DNA of 12,980 nt. Origin: an uncultured Lachnospiraceae bacterium (GTDB lineage: Bacteria; Bacillota; Clostridia; Lachnospirales; Lachnospiraceae). The DNA lies in the NCBI GenBank assembly GCA_946409475.1, contig CAMJWQ010000057.1:1-12980 (forward strand), written 5' to 3'. The translations under genes and the position numbers were made by a program. Within the stretch, counting starts at the first letter, position 1. Each line of letters opens with the position of its first letter. Shown here piece by piece: positions 1 to 7,123 of this stretch. The notes beneath the pieces were generated by a model. That model saw only the letters and a program-made list of their open reading frames with translations. It did not search any database and was not told where the DNA came from.

Positions 1-830
1 TGGACATCAAAACAGACATCTTCAAAGACTCCTTGTGAAGTAAGATTTTTAACACGAAATAATACATCTCCTATTGCTACGTTTTCCTTGGGATATATAT
101 TATCCAATGTCCGTCCCACCATCATTTCCACCAATTGATCTCTCGTCACTCCGGAGGCCGAAACAGTTTTTATATACTCGCCGTCCCGCAAAACCGTTAT
201 TTGATTGGAAAGCTTCAAAATTTCATCCAGTCTGTGGGAAATATAAATAATAGAAACCTTTTTTTCTCTGAGCTCTTCCATTATCTTAAATAATTTCTTT
301 GATTCCTCATCCGATAAGGAAGATGTCGGCTCATCCATAATGATAATATCCGCATTTTTACGCACTGCTTTAATAATCTCCAGCATTTGAATCTGTGCAA
401 CACTTAATCTGCCGACCTTTGTCCTGGCGCTGAAATGCATACCGTACTCTTTTATTATCTCTTCCGCTTCTTTATTCATGGCCTTATCATTTAAAAACCT
501 GCCAGCCATCTTTTCCTGTCCCAGAAAAATATTCTCAGCAATACTCATCTCCGGTAATGGGGCTAATTCCTGATGAATCATGGCAATGCCTTCTTTTTGG
601 GAATCTGCTATGGAACGGTTCTTTAACAATTTACCATTGTGGTACACTTCGCCCTCATCAGGAATGTATTCACCCGTAATCATCTTCATCAAGGTTGATT
701 TACCGGCTCCGTTTTCACCTACCAATGCATGCACTTCTCCCGGCTTTATTTGAAAGCTGACACCTTTAACGGCGTAAACGCCGGGGAATCTTTTGTGCAG
801 GTTTTTTACCTCCAAACGAAACTCCTCCAT
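1..830 (-). CDS. Sugar ABC transporter, duplicated ATP-binding subunit (RbsA/MglA type), C-terminus outside window
   Basis: N-terminal 276 codons of a sugar importer ATPase; the frame stays open to the left edge, so the 3' end is missing. Family members of about 500 residues carry two ABC domains; here the first is complete and the second begins near residue 256. Seen in the translation: Walker A GENGAGKST (residues 38-46), Q-loop MIHQEL (84-89), Walker B IIIMDEP (162-168) and H-loop His199. The signature reads LSVAQIQ (142-148) rather than LSGGQ, a deviation typical of the RbsA/MglA/XylG group. The start ATG (830-828) has an excellent AAAGGAGG site and lies 17 bases after the GatZ-like gene, so it belongs to the same operon. 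It would energise import of the ketose handled by the upstream enzymes; permease and binding-protein genes probably lie to the left. The exact substrate cannot be read from the ATPase. Confidence 0.93.
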   Translation of the reverse strand, partial: MEEFRLEVKNLHKRFPGVYAVKGVSFQIKPGEVHALVGENGAGKSTLMKMITGEYIPDEGEVYHNGKLLKNRSIADSQKEGIAMIHQELAPLPEMSIAENIFLGQEKMAGRFLNDKAMNKEAEEIIKEYGMHFSARTKVGRLSVAQIQMLEIIKAVRKNADIIIMDEPTSSLSDEESKKLFKIMEELREKKVSIIYISHRLDEILKLSNQITVLRDGEYIKTVSASGVTRDQLVEMMVGRTLDNIYPKENVAIGDVLFRVKNLTSQGVFEDVCFDV

Positions 831-847
831 CTGAACTCCTCCTTTCT

Positions 848-2173
848 TTAAATAAATATCCCGCCGATCATATAATTGGGTTTTACCGCATAATTATAGT
901 CTTCTATTAAAACTCTGATATTATCCTTTACTAATTCGTAAGGGTCCATTTTCAATTTCCCGTCCCTGACCTTTAAAAACTGAATAGGCATGTATTGCTG
1001 AAGCATGCTCAATGGTATTTCCGCTTTCATCAGATTACTGAAAAGCATATGCATGCTTTTTACCACGTCCGGCTGGGAAAAATAGTAACGGCATCTGTCT
1101 GAAAAGCTGTATTTTCTTTTAATAGCCAGCTGCTTATCCGAGCCATGATAGTGTTTCTTCCAATTATCCGGTGCATTTAACATGGCATTTTCAAGTACGT
1201 TGATAAAATCAGCTCTTTCCTGCTTTGGTATCAGCTCCTGCTCAATTTTACTTAGTGCAAACAGTCCTTCTCTTAAAGAAAAGGTAAGGGCCGGCCCTAC
1301 TTTCAAGATAGCAATGCCATCCTCCACCATTTCTTTTAAATTTCCGGGAGATTGATAATCGGTGGAATGCCCTTCCATAACTATATTGCTGTAATTCTTT
1401 ACATAGCTGCACAAATCCAAGGCCTTATACCTGTCATAATGGAAAATTTCAGAATCACCAAATTCAACTCCCGGCTGTACTACAATTCCGATAATATTTT
1501 CAAAAGCATTTTGCAGTCCAAGCTTTTCAAATTCTTCTCTATATACACGAAGAGTTTTTTCCACAGCTTCCGGCTTTGTCACACTGATACTGCTTTCTTC
1601 CTCCTGTGCGCCTCCGGGAATCGGCACCTCACTGCCTATTATATATACGGGTCTGGTTTCCAACGGATTCAATGCCAGCAATTCCTGATAAGCTTCTTCG
1701 CATACCTGATATAGAATGGCTCCTCTTTTCGCTATCGTCTCATCCGTGAGCTCCTTATCCATAGGATCATCCGCTAATCTCATACTGGTATCCAGATGGA
1801 TTTTCTTATATCCTGCCCTGACAAAAAGCTTTACCAGCTCTTTTGCTTTCTCCATGGCTGTTTCTTCTTTTTCATTCGTCCATATAAGGGGGCCTAAATG
1901 ATCGCCGCCCAATACAATATTTTCCTTGGGAAATTTTGTTTTATCCGCAATTTTATATACAAATTTCTTAAAATCCTCCGGTTTCATTCCCGTATAGCCG
2001 CCATACTGGTTCACCTGATTTGCTGTTGCTTCAATCAATACCACATCATCAAATCTTTTTGCCTGTTCTAATATTGCTTCAATAACCAGCTCATTGGCCG
2101 TACAATAGGAAGTGATCCCGCATATAACACCGTTCTGTCTTTTTGCAATCAAATTTCTCAATGGATCCGTCAT
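848..2173 (-). CDS. GatZ/KbaZ-family protein (annotated as tagatose-bisphosphate aldolase non-catalytic subunit; probable ketose-6-phosphate 4-epimerase)
   Basis: A 441-residue protein of the GatZ/KbaZ TIM-barrel family (E. coli members are about 420-426 residues). Conserved stretches include CGITSYCTAN (18-27), GGDHLGP (89-95), SEVPIPGG (181-188), QPGVEFG (233-239), EGHSTDYQ (267-274) and KVGPALTF (291-298); the Asp/His/Glu residues in them are likely metal or substrate ligands. E. coli GatZ/KbaZ was described as a chaperone-like subunit of the GatY/KbaY aldolase. Other members have been reported (from memory) as tagatose-6-phosphate/fructose-6-phosphate 4-epimerases. No GatY-like aldolase is visible here, and a kinase and C3 epimerase precede it, so I infer the 4-epimerase role: tagatose 6-phosphate to fructose 6-phosphate. 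Its ATG overlaps the kinase stop as ATGA (2170-2173), implying translational coupling. Family assignment is firm; the activity is inference, because a GatY gene outside the window would reopen the aldolase reading. Confidence 0.88.
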   Translation of the reverse strand: MTDPLRNLIAKRQNGVICGITSYCTANELVIEAILEQAKRFDDVVLIEATANQVNQYGGYTGMKPEDFKKFVYKIADKTKFPKENIVLGGDHLGPLIWTNEKEETAMEKAKELVKLFVRAGYKKIHLDTSMRLADDPMDKELTDETIAKRGAILYQVCEEAYQELLALNPLETRPVYIIGSEVPIPGGAQEEESSISVTKPEAVEKTLRVYREEFEKLGLQNAFENIIGIVVQPGVEFGDSEIFHYDRYKALDLCSYVKNYSNIVMEGHSTDYQSPGNLKEMVEDGIAILKVGPALTFSLREGLFALSKIEQELIPKQERADFINVLENAMLNAPDNWKKHYHGSDKQLAIKRKYSFSDRCRYYFSQPDVVKSMHMLFSNLMKAEIPLSMLQQYMPIQFLKVRDGKLKMDPYELVKDNIRVLIEDYNYAVKPNYMIGGIFI

Positions 2174-3117
2174 GAAATCACCTGATTTCCACTTATCATC
2201 TGCCCAACAGCTTCCTTACTGATATTTCCTTCCATCGGTCCGAAGGCCGCCGCATTTAAAGCCCCTGCCGCAGCACCCATCTTAGCTGCTTCCAAAATAT
2301 CTTTTCCTTCAACCAGACCTGCTATAAAGCCTCCGTCAAAGCAGTCCCCGGCTCCGGTTGCATCCAGCTGTTTTACTTTATACACTCCCATTTCCACCAC
2401 TTTATCCCTTGTGTAAATGGTACTTCCCTTTGCTCCGTTTTTAAGAGCCAGAATTTCCAATTTGGAGTTTTCAAAGCATTTTTTAACGGCGGATTCCACA
2501 TTCTTTTCACCCGATAACAATAATAATTCTTCCACACCCGGAAGAAATACACTCGTATTTCTAAGCACCTCATTAACCACCTCATAAAGAGAATTATCGG
2601 AAAATAATTCCTTTCTGATATTGGGATCAAAGGAAATCTTAGCCCCATAGGAAACCAGCATTCTCATAGTCTTTAAAATTTCCTGTGCAAATTCTTTATT
2701 GGCCATAAGGGAACAGCCCATAATATGCATGTATTTCACATCTTTAAAGGTTCCCACCTCCGGAGCCTTCGCTTCTACGGCAGGAGTATTGCCCATATGA
2801 AAGATAAATTTTCGGGATCCGTCTTTAAAATAAGTAACAAAGGCTACCCCTGTCGCCCGTTCTCTGCTTTTCATAACATAATTACAATCCACTCCATCTT
2901 TTCTAAGCCTGTCTAAGATATTCTTTCCAAAATCATCTTCACCAACACCGCCTATAATTGCCGCCTTATGCCCTAATCTGGCTACCGTATCGATAAATAT
3001 GGCCGGAGCCCCGCTGGGAAACGGTCCTTTAAATAATCCGGGATTGTATAATTGTGCATCCTCATCTGTTCTCATTATTTCTACCAGCATTTCGCCCATA
3101 ATTAATACTTCTGTCAT
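2170..3117 (-). CDS. PfkB/ribokinase-family sugar kinase, probable ketohexose 6-kinase (tagatose kinase-like)
   Basis: A 315-residue carbohydrate kinase using ATP to phosphorylate a sugar. Seen: N-terminal strand MTEVLIMGEMLVE, substrate-lid and sugar-binding region with GPFPSGAPAIFID (31-43), GGVGEDDFG (56-64), and the C-terminal PfkB signature DATGAGDCFDGGF (252-264), which gives the anion hole GAGD and catalytic base Asp258. The usual GG-APAN motif is SGAPAI here, a variant I associate with tagatose-kinase-type enzymes rather than ribokinase. Start: two ATGs in a row (3120 and 3117). AGGAGG at 3123-3128 sits only 2 bases from the first but 5 from the second, so 3117 is chosen; the same site overlaps the epimerase stop codon. 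It lies between a ketose 3-epimerase gene and a GatZ-like gene, so the substrate is probably D-tagatose or a related ketohexose. KDG kinase or fructokinase activity cannot be excluded. Confidence 0.9.
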   Translation of the reverse strand: MTEVLIMGEMLVEIMRTDEDAQLYNPGLFKGPFPSGAPAIFIDTVARLGHKAAIIGGVGEDDFGKNILDRLRKDGVDCNYVMKSRERATGVAFVTYFKDGSRKFIFHMGNTPAVEAKAPEVGTFKDVKYMHIMGCSLMANKEFAQEILKTMRMLVSYGAKISFDPNIRKELFSDNSLYEVVNEVLRNTSVFLPGVEELLLLSGEKNVESAVKKCFENSKLEILALKNGAKGSTIYTRDKVVEMGVYKVKQLDATGAGDCFDGGFIAGLVEGKDILEAAKMGAAAGALNAAAFGPMEGNISKEAVGQMISGNQVIS

Positions 3118-3126
3118 CATAACCTC

Positions 3127-4002
3127 CTATCCTAAGCAGCAGCTTTTAAGATATTTCAGGGAATCAGCGATATATTTATCCATTTGATCCCCGTCGGCAC
3201 CATTGCTCAAATCACGCCAGACACGTATATCATGTCCTACCTGGCCGCCCTCCAGTAAAAACGGTTCCATGACTACCGCTTTATTATAATTAATATCCCT
3301 TAACGCCTTTCCTATCTCGGGCCAGTCAATACTGTTGTTCATACCCGGCAGCTTTCTGTTGTTTTCCCCTACATGAACATGGCCTAACAGGTTACCGGCC
3401 GTTCTGATGGCATCATACATATTGTCTTCTTCAATATTCATGTGATAGGTGTCCAGTAGAATATTAATATTTTTACTTCCAATTCTGTTCACGTATTCTA
3501 TTGCTTCCCTGCAGTCATTTAAGATATAGGTTTCATTTCTGTTGAGAACCTCAAGTGCACACTCTATATCCAATTCTTCCGCCGTTTTGCTTATTTCCTT
3601 TAAGCATTCTATACTGCGTTCCCATGCGGCCTTTTTATCCGTATTTACAAAATCCGTCGGCCAAAAGGAATAAATGGCACCTACCAGGGTCTTAGAGCCC
3701 AGCTTTTTCATATTTTTCAAAACCCGGATAAAATACGCAATACCATGCTGTCTCACTGCCGGATCTGCCGCTGCTAGATCATTTTCCTTCGAGGGACCGC
3801 TGTTCGTTGTAAATTCAATCCCTCTCTCTTCTCCAAGCTGCTTTAATTTTCCTATTTCATCATCCGTCATATGATACAGATGATCGGCTGCGATTTCCAA
3901 TACGTCAAAGCCGATATCGGCAACTTTATTCGTTACTTCTATATAGTCACATTTCCATTCATTCCCCCAGTATGCATACCCTGTTCCAAATTTCATCATC
4001 AT
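3127..4002 (-). CDS. D-psicose/D-tagatose 3-epimerase family enzyme (ketose C3 epimerase)
   Basis: A 291-residue TIM-barrel metalloenzyme that interconverts ketoses at C3 (D-fructose/D-psicose, D-tagatose/D-sorbose and similar pairs). It closely matches remembered Agrobacterium and Ruminiclostridium (Clostridium) cellulolyticum psicose 3-epimerases: GTGYAYWGNEW (6-16), EVLNRNE (151-157), LLDTYHMNIEE (182-192), GHVHVGENNR (207-216), VMEPF (244-248) and VWRDLS (261-266). By alignment the metal-binding catalytic residues Glu151, Asp184, His210 and Glu246 are all present, as are Glu157 and Arg216. An upstream ATG at 4071 would add 23 residues, but a promoter lies inside that extension (4043-4071) and homologues begin at the equivalent of MKFGTGYAYW. 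AGGAG at 4009-4013, 6 bases before the ATG at 4002, supports the short form. It is the first gene of the left operon. The preferred substrate is not determinable; tagatose/sorbose fits the following genes best. Confidence 0.92.
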   Translation of the reverse strand: MMMKFGTGYAYWGNEWKCDYIEVTNKVADIGFDVLEIAADHLYHMTDDEIGKLKQLGEERGIEFTTNSGPSKENDLAAADPAVRQHGIAYFIRVLKNMKKLGSKTLVGAIYSFWPTDFVNTDKKAAWERSIECLKEISKTAEELDIECALEVLNRNETYILNDCREAIEYVNRIGSKNINILLDTYHMNIEEDNMYDAIRTAGNLLGHVHVGENNRKLPGMNNSIDWPEIGKALRDINYNKAVVMEPFLLEGGQVGHDIRVWRDLSNGADGDQMDKYIADSLKYLKSCCLG

Positions 4003-4042
4003 CTCAATCTCCTTTTTGTGCTCGTGCTCTTTTTGTAGTAGT

Positions 4043-4071
4043 ATTGTAACACTTAATACTTTATTACTCAA
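4043..4071 (-). promoter_or_regulatory. Predicted sigma-A promoter of the ketose operon
   Basis: Read on the minus strand: -35 TTGAGT (4071-4066), a 17-base spacer, and -10 TACAAT (4048-4043) preceded by TGT, giving a TGn extended -10. Predicted transcription start is near 4036, about 34 bases before the epimerase ATG at 4002. The fit to consensus (4/6, 17 bases, 5/6 plus extension) is the best in the window. Confidence 0.7.
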
Positions 4072-4156
4072 TTGTTAATATATCACATTTTTTAAAACAA
4101 TTTTTTGTTGGATATTCACAAAATAATATAAAATTCGTTTATTTTCCTTGTTTTAT

Positions 4157-4168
4157 TACGAGCTCGTA
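4157..4168. promoter_or_regulatory. Palindromic operator candidate for the LacI-family regulator
   Basis: TACGAGCTCGTA is a perfect 12-bp palindrome with an even centre, the symmetry expected of LacI-family operators. It is the strongest dyad in the divergent region, 72 bases upstream of the regulator ATG and about 86 bases upstream of the -35 of the ketose operon. It would overlap the -35 of a candidate promoter for the regulator gene, which suggests autoregulation. The core (ACGAGCTCGT) differs from the common TGTAAnCGnTTACA type, in line with the unusual recognition helix of the regulator. Assignment rests on symmetry and position only. Confidence 0.55.
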
Positions 4169-4195
4169 CACATTTTACTGGACAATCAATATTAT
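4167..4195 (+). promoter_or_regulatory. Tentative promoter of the LacI-family regulator gene
   Basis: TACACA (4167-4172), a 17-base spacer and TATTAT (4190-4195) give a 4/6 and 5/6 match to the sigma-A consensus, 44 bases upstream of the ATG at 4240. The -35 overlaps the right end of the palindrome. An alternative is TGGACA (4179-4184), 17 bases, TAATAT (4202-4207). The region is AT-rich, so chance matches are likely. Confidence 0.35.
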
Positions 4196-4239
4196 ACATG
4201 GTAATATAAAATAAATTTAATGGAATAAGGGGGAGCTTC

Positions 4240-5265
4240 ATGTCCGTTACAATAAAACAGATAGCAGAATTAGCCAATGTGTCCCGGGGTACGGTAGATA
4301 AGGCTTTAAATGACCGCCCCGGGGTAAAGGAAGAAACAAAAAAAAGGGTTCTGGAGATTGCAAAAGGATTAAATTACCAGCCAAATTTTATTGGCAAGGC
4401 CCTTGTGCAAAGCAAGGATCCCATTAAAATAGGCATTATTTTAACTCCTGAATACAATCCGTTTATTCAGGAAATGCTTCAGGGAATAAAAAATGCGCAA
4501 GCCGAATATAAAATTTTCGGCATAGATGTATGTATAAAAATGCCGATTTCATTAGAGCCTGCCGAGCAGATAAGTATTTTAAACGAATTAGAAAAAGATA
4601 ATGTATCAGGAATTGCTGTTTTTCCCATTGATGACGATAGAGTACGCAACAAAATAAACCGGCTGGTCGATAACGGTATTGCAGTCATCACCTTTAACTC
4701 CCGCCTGGACGGAACAAATGATTTCTGCTTTATAGGCCAGGATCACAAAAAGGGCGGACGGACTGTTGCCGGCCTGATGCAAAAGCTGTTGCCTCAGGGC
4801 GGAGAGGTCGGCATTATCATCAGTTCTTATAATTTGTCCTGCCACAAAGACAGGCTGCAGGGATTTCTTGATAAAATCAAGGATAAAAAATATCCTATCA
4901 CAGTCCTTGATATTCAGGAGAATCAGGACAGAAAGGATGAAGCATTTAAAATAACTTTGGAATATTTAAACCGCAATTCAAATTTAAAAGGTATCTATAT
5001 TACCGGCGGCGGGGTGGCCGGCGTCGGTGATGCACTAAACATATTAAATAAAACCAATAATATCGCCATTATCTGCCATGACCTGATACCGGATACTCTC
5101 ATGCTCTTAAAAAATGGGACGGTAGACTTTGCTCTTGGCCAAAGTCCCGAATTTCAGGGATATCAATTAGTAAAGATACTTTTTGACTACTTAATAAAAA
5201 AACAGAAACCGGCTTCCGATTATATAGAAGTTCCTATCACCATAGCTACACAGGATTCCTTATGA
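4240..5265 (+). CDS. LacI-family transcriptional regulator with periplasmic-binding-type sensor domain
   Basis: A 341-residue regulator. The N-terminal LacI helix-turn-helix runs from about residue 4 to 24 (TIKQIAELANVSRGTVDKAL), followed by the hinge region around PNFIGKALV (48-56) and a sugar-binding domain from about 62 to the end, including PVD-like and GGG loops (ITGGGVAGVGDAL) and a CHDLIPDTL segment. The recognition helix reads VSRGTVDKALN instead of the usual VSxxTVSRALN, so the operator should differ from classical LacI/GalR sites. AAGGGGGAG precedes the ATG by about 5 bases. It is divergent from the ketose operon and is its likely repressor, released by the incoming ketose or a phosphorylated intermediate; the ligand is inference. 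The gene ends convergently with the aldehyde dehydrogenase gene and shares a terminator with it. Confidence 0.92.
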   Translation: MSVTIKQIAELANVSRGTVDKALNDRPGVKEETKKRVLEIAKGLNYQPNFIGKALVQSKDPIKIGIILTPEYNPFIQEMLQGIKNAQAEYKIFGIDVCIKMPISLEPAEQISILNELEKDNVSGIAVFPIDDDRVRNKINRLVDNGIAVITFNSRLDGTNDFCFIGQDHKKGGRTVAGLMQKLLPQGGEVGIIISSYNLSCHKDRLQGFLDKIKDKKYPITVLDIQENQDRKDEAFKITLEYLNRNSNLKGIYITGGGVAGVGDALNILNKTNNIAIICHDLIPDTLMLLKNGTVDFALGQSPEFQGYQLVKILFDYLIKKQKPASDYIEVPITIATQDSL

Positions 5266-5298
5266 ACCTGTTTCCATCATTGGAAATTCAATGATAAC

Positions 5299-5453
5299 AG
5301 TGTCTTCGACACTTCCAACTTCCCTGCCCCTCATTCATGAAGGAGAAGACACTTTGGGCGCCGAATGCAGTCACGCAGGGACATCTTCCTTATGCATTCG
5401 TGTGCATCCCCCCGGAGGGCTTTATTTCATAGGACGCACTTTCCTGAAATAAA
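5299..5453. repeat. Palindrome-rich intergenic element, probable dispersed repeat
   Basis: Non-coding stretch between the convergent genes, dense in inverted repeats. Seen: AGTGTC/GACACT (5299-5304 with 5308-5313, 3-base loop); AGTGTCTTC/GAAGACACT (5299-5307 with 5345-5353), which competes with the first; CGAATGCA/TGCATTCG (5362-5369 with 5393-5400); TTTATTTCA/TGAAATAAA (5421-5429 with 5445-5453) with an inner GGA/TCC. The last would be a perfect 14-bp stem (TTTATTTCATAGGA) had the right arm not lost two bases. The first ~42 bases recur at 12911 (27 of 32 matches, then a 3-base insertion and 9 of 10). No reading frame of note lies here. Just before it, TTTCCA/TGGAAA (5271-5286) forms a small hairpin after the lacI-type stop codon. 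Repeat status rests on only two copies in this window. Confidence 0.6.
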
Positions 5454-5506
5454 AAAATCATAAGAGACTATGCTGTTTATACGGCAATATCTCTTATGAT
5501 TTTTTT
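5451..5506. terminator. Bidirectional Rho-independent terminator
   Basis: A perfect 17-bp stem: left arm 5451-5467 (seven A then TCATAAGAGA), right arm 5490-5506 (TCTCTTATGA then seven T), with an additional inner 5-bp pairing (5471-5475 with 5482-5486). The A-run and T-run give a terminal U-tract in both directions, so it ends the plus-strand regulator transcript and the minus-strand amine operon, whose last stop codon is at 5531. Its left arm overlaps by 3 bases with the hairpin at 5421-5453. Confidence 0.92.
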
Positions 5507-5530
5507 CATTTAGGTAAAATGATATTATCC

Positions 5531-7012
5531 TTAATTTGCGAACCAGCCAATGGGTCCTGTTTCCAAAGCAATATTAACCTGTTTTACTTCCTGGTATTCC
5601 TCCAGGCCATGGACACCAAGCTCCCTGCCGATGCCGCTCATCCTGTACCCGCCCCAGGGTGCTTCGCTGAAGGTCGGCTGGCAGCAGTTAATCCACATAA
5701 TGCCGGCACGGATCTCCTTCATCACACGGAGAGCTCTTGCGCCGTCTTTTGTGCAGACCGTTCCCGCCAATCCGTAAGGTGTATCATTGGCTATGGCTAT
5801 GGCTTCTTCTTCCGTTTTAAAGGTCTGTACCGTAAGTACGGGACCAAAAATTTCTTCTCTTACGATCTTCATATCCGGCCTGCAGTTATCGAAGACAGTA
5901 GGTCTGATAAAGAAGCCTTTTTCGCACCCGCCTTCCGTATATCTCTCACCACCGCATACTAATGTGGCACCCTCCTGTTTTCCGGATTCTATGTAAGAAA
6001 GTATTTTATTCATCTGGGCCTCTGTGATAATGGCCCCCATGTCAGGATTCTCCAGTCCGGGTCCAATGGTAATGGCATTGGCCCGTTCGGCCAGCCGTTT
6101 CACAAATTTATCCCTGATGCTTTCTTCAATAATCAGTCTGGAGCCTGCGGAGCAGACCTGGCCGGCATTGAAAAAGATACCGATCATAGCCCATTCGACA
6201 GCTCCTTCAAAATCACAGTCGGCAAAAACAATATTAGGAGATTTCCCTCCCAGTTCCAGACCGACTTTTTTTAGATTACCGGCAGCGGCCCTGGCAATGG
6301 ACCGGCCGGTTTTGGTACTTCCCGTAAATGTGATCATATCTACGTCATCACTTTCCGCAAATACCGCGCCTACCTCCGGCCCGTTTCCCAGCACCAGATT
6401 CGCACTGCCTTTGGGAAGTCCGACTTTTTCAAATATTTCAAATAGCTTTATAGTGGACAGAGGAGCATTCTCACTGGGTTTAAACACCACGCAGTTTCCT
6501 GCTGCCAGGGCAGGTGCCAGCTTCCACACAGACATTAGCAGAGGATAATTCCAGGGCGTAATCTGTGCGCAGACACCAACGGGTTCATGCATGCAATAGG
6601 AATGCATGGGGCCGAATCCGTTATTGACATCATATACACCGCCCTGGGGCTTGGTTATGAGCCCTGCATAATAAGTAAAGCAGGCTGCGGCATCCGCCAC
6701 ATCTCCTTCGGCTTCCCTGAGAGGTTTCCCGTTATCCAGGGTATCCGTTCTCGCCAGTTCGTCCGCATTGGCTTTTATCTCCCTGGCTATTTCAAATAAA
6801 TACTCCGCTCTGTCGACACCGGGCATTCTTCTCCATTCACCCGTACCGTAAAAAGCCTCCTTAGCCGCTTTAATCGCTGCTTTTGCATCCTCCTCATTAC
6901 TTTCCGTTGTTACGGCAATCACTTCACCGTTGGACGGGCAGATAATATCTCTCGTTCTGCCTGTAACGGAAAGCTTCCATTCCCCGTTGATATAATTTTT
7001 CTTAATATCCAT
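5531..7012 (-). CDS. NAD(P)-dependent aldehyde dehydrogenase, betaine-aldehyde/aminoaldehyde dehydrogenase type
   Basis: A complete 493-residue ALDH-superfamily enzyme oxidising an aldehyde to a carboxylate in the cytoplasm. Seen: PWNYP with Asn155 (153-157), cofactor loop GSTKTG (231-236), LELGGKSP with general base Glu253 (252-259), GQVCSAG with catalytic Cys287 (284-290) and EEIFGPV (386-392). The C-terminal INCCQPTFSEAPWGG (441-455) resembles the BADH/aminoaldehyde group (BetB, GbsA, plant ALDH10). No choline or carnitine enzyme is nearby, while potABCD-type genes are, so an amino-aldehyde such as 4-aminobutanal or 3-aminopropanal is the better substrate guess; betaine aldehyde remains possible. 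AGGAG lies 7 bases before the ATG. It is the last gene of the right operon, 111 bases after the saccharopine-dehydrogenase-like gene and just before the terminator. Confidence 0.92.
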   Translation of the reverse strand: MDIKKNYINGEWKLSVTGRTRDIICPSNGEVIAVTTESNEEDAKAAIKAAKEAFYGTGEWRRMPGVDRAEYLFEIAREIKANADELARTDTLDNGKPLREAEGDVADAAACFTYYAGLITKPQGGVYDVNNGFGPMHSYCMHEPVGVCAQITPWNYPLLMSVWKLAPALAAGNCVVFKPSENAPLSTIKLFEIFEKVGLPKGSANLVLGNGPEVGAVFAESDDVDMITFTGSTKTGRSIARAAAGNLKKVGLELGGKSPNIVFADCDFEGAVEWAMIGIFFNAGQVCSAGSRLIIEESIRDKFVKRLAERANAITIGPGLENPDMGAIITEAQMNKILSYIESGKQEGATLVCGGERYTEGGCEKGFFIRPTVFDNCRPDMKIVREEIFGPVLTVQTFKTEEEAIAIANDTPYGLAGTVCTKDGARALRVMKEIRAGIMWINCCQPTFSEAPWGGYRMSGIGRELGVHGLEEYQEVKQVNIALETGPIGWFAN

Positions 7013-7123
7013 GGAACCGCTCCTCTCTGCAACTTCTATTTATTTATTATCTTCCCCACAGGGATCACTGCTTTCTAACCTTTTCGCTTATCACCTTATG
7101 AACTTCCGTCTGCTTTTACCATT

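Noticed and set aside
848..3117. Classical tagatose-bisphosphate aldolase (GatYZ) pathway
   Set aside because: No GatY/KbaY catalytic subunit or second phosphofructokinase gene is visible; only the left edge leaves this open.
4003..4239. Riboswitch or catabolite-response (cre) site in the divergent region
   Set aside because: The predicted leader of the ketose operon is only about 34 bases and no match to the TGnnAnCGnTnnCA pattern was found by eye.
5519..5962. 147-codon plus-strand open frame at the end of the aldehyde dehydrogenase gene
   Set aside because: It overlaps the conserved ALDH C-terminus in antisense and starts right after the shared terminator without a ribosome binding site or recognisable domain.
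6024..6548. 174-codon open frame on the plus strand opposite the aldehyde dehydrogenase gene
   Set aside because: It mirrors a complete, motif-rich ALDH gene, has no ribosome binding site of note and encodes a low-complexity Ser/Pro/Ala-rich product; a shadow frame.
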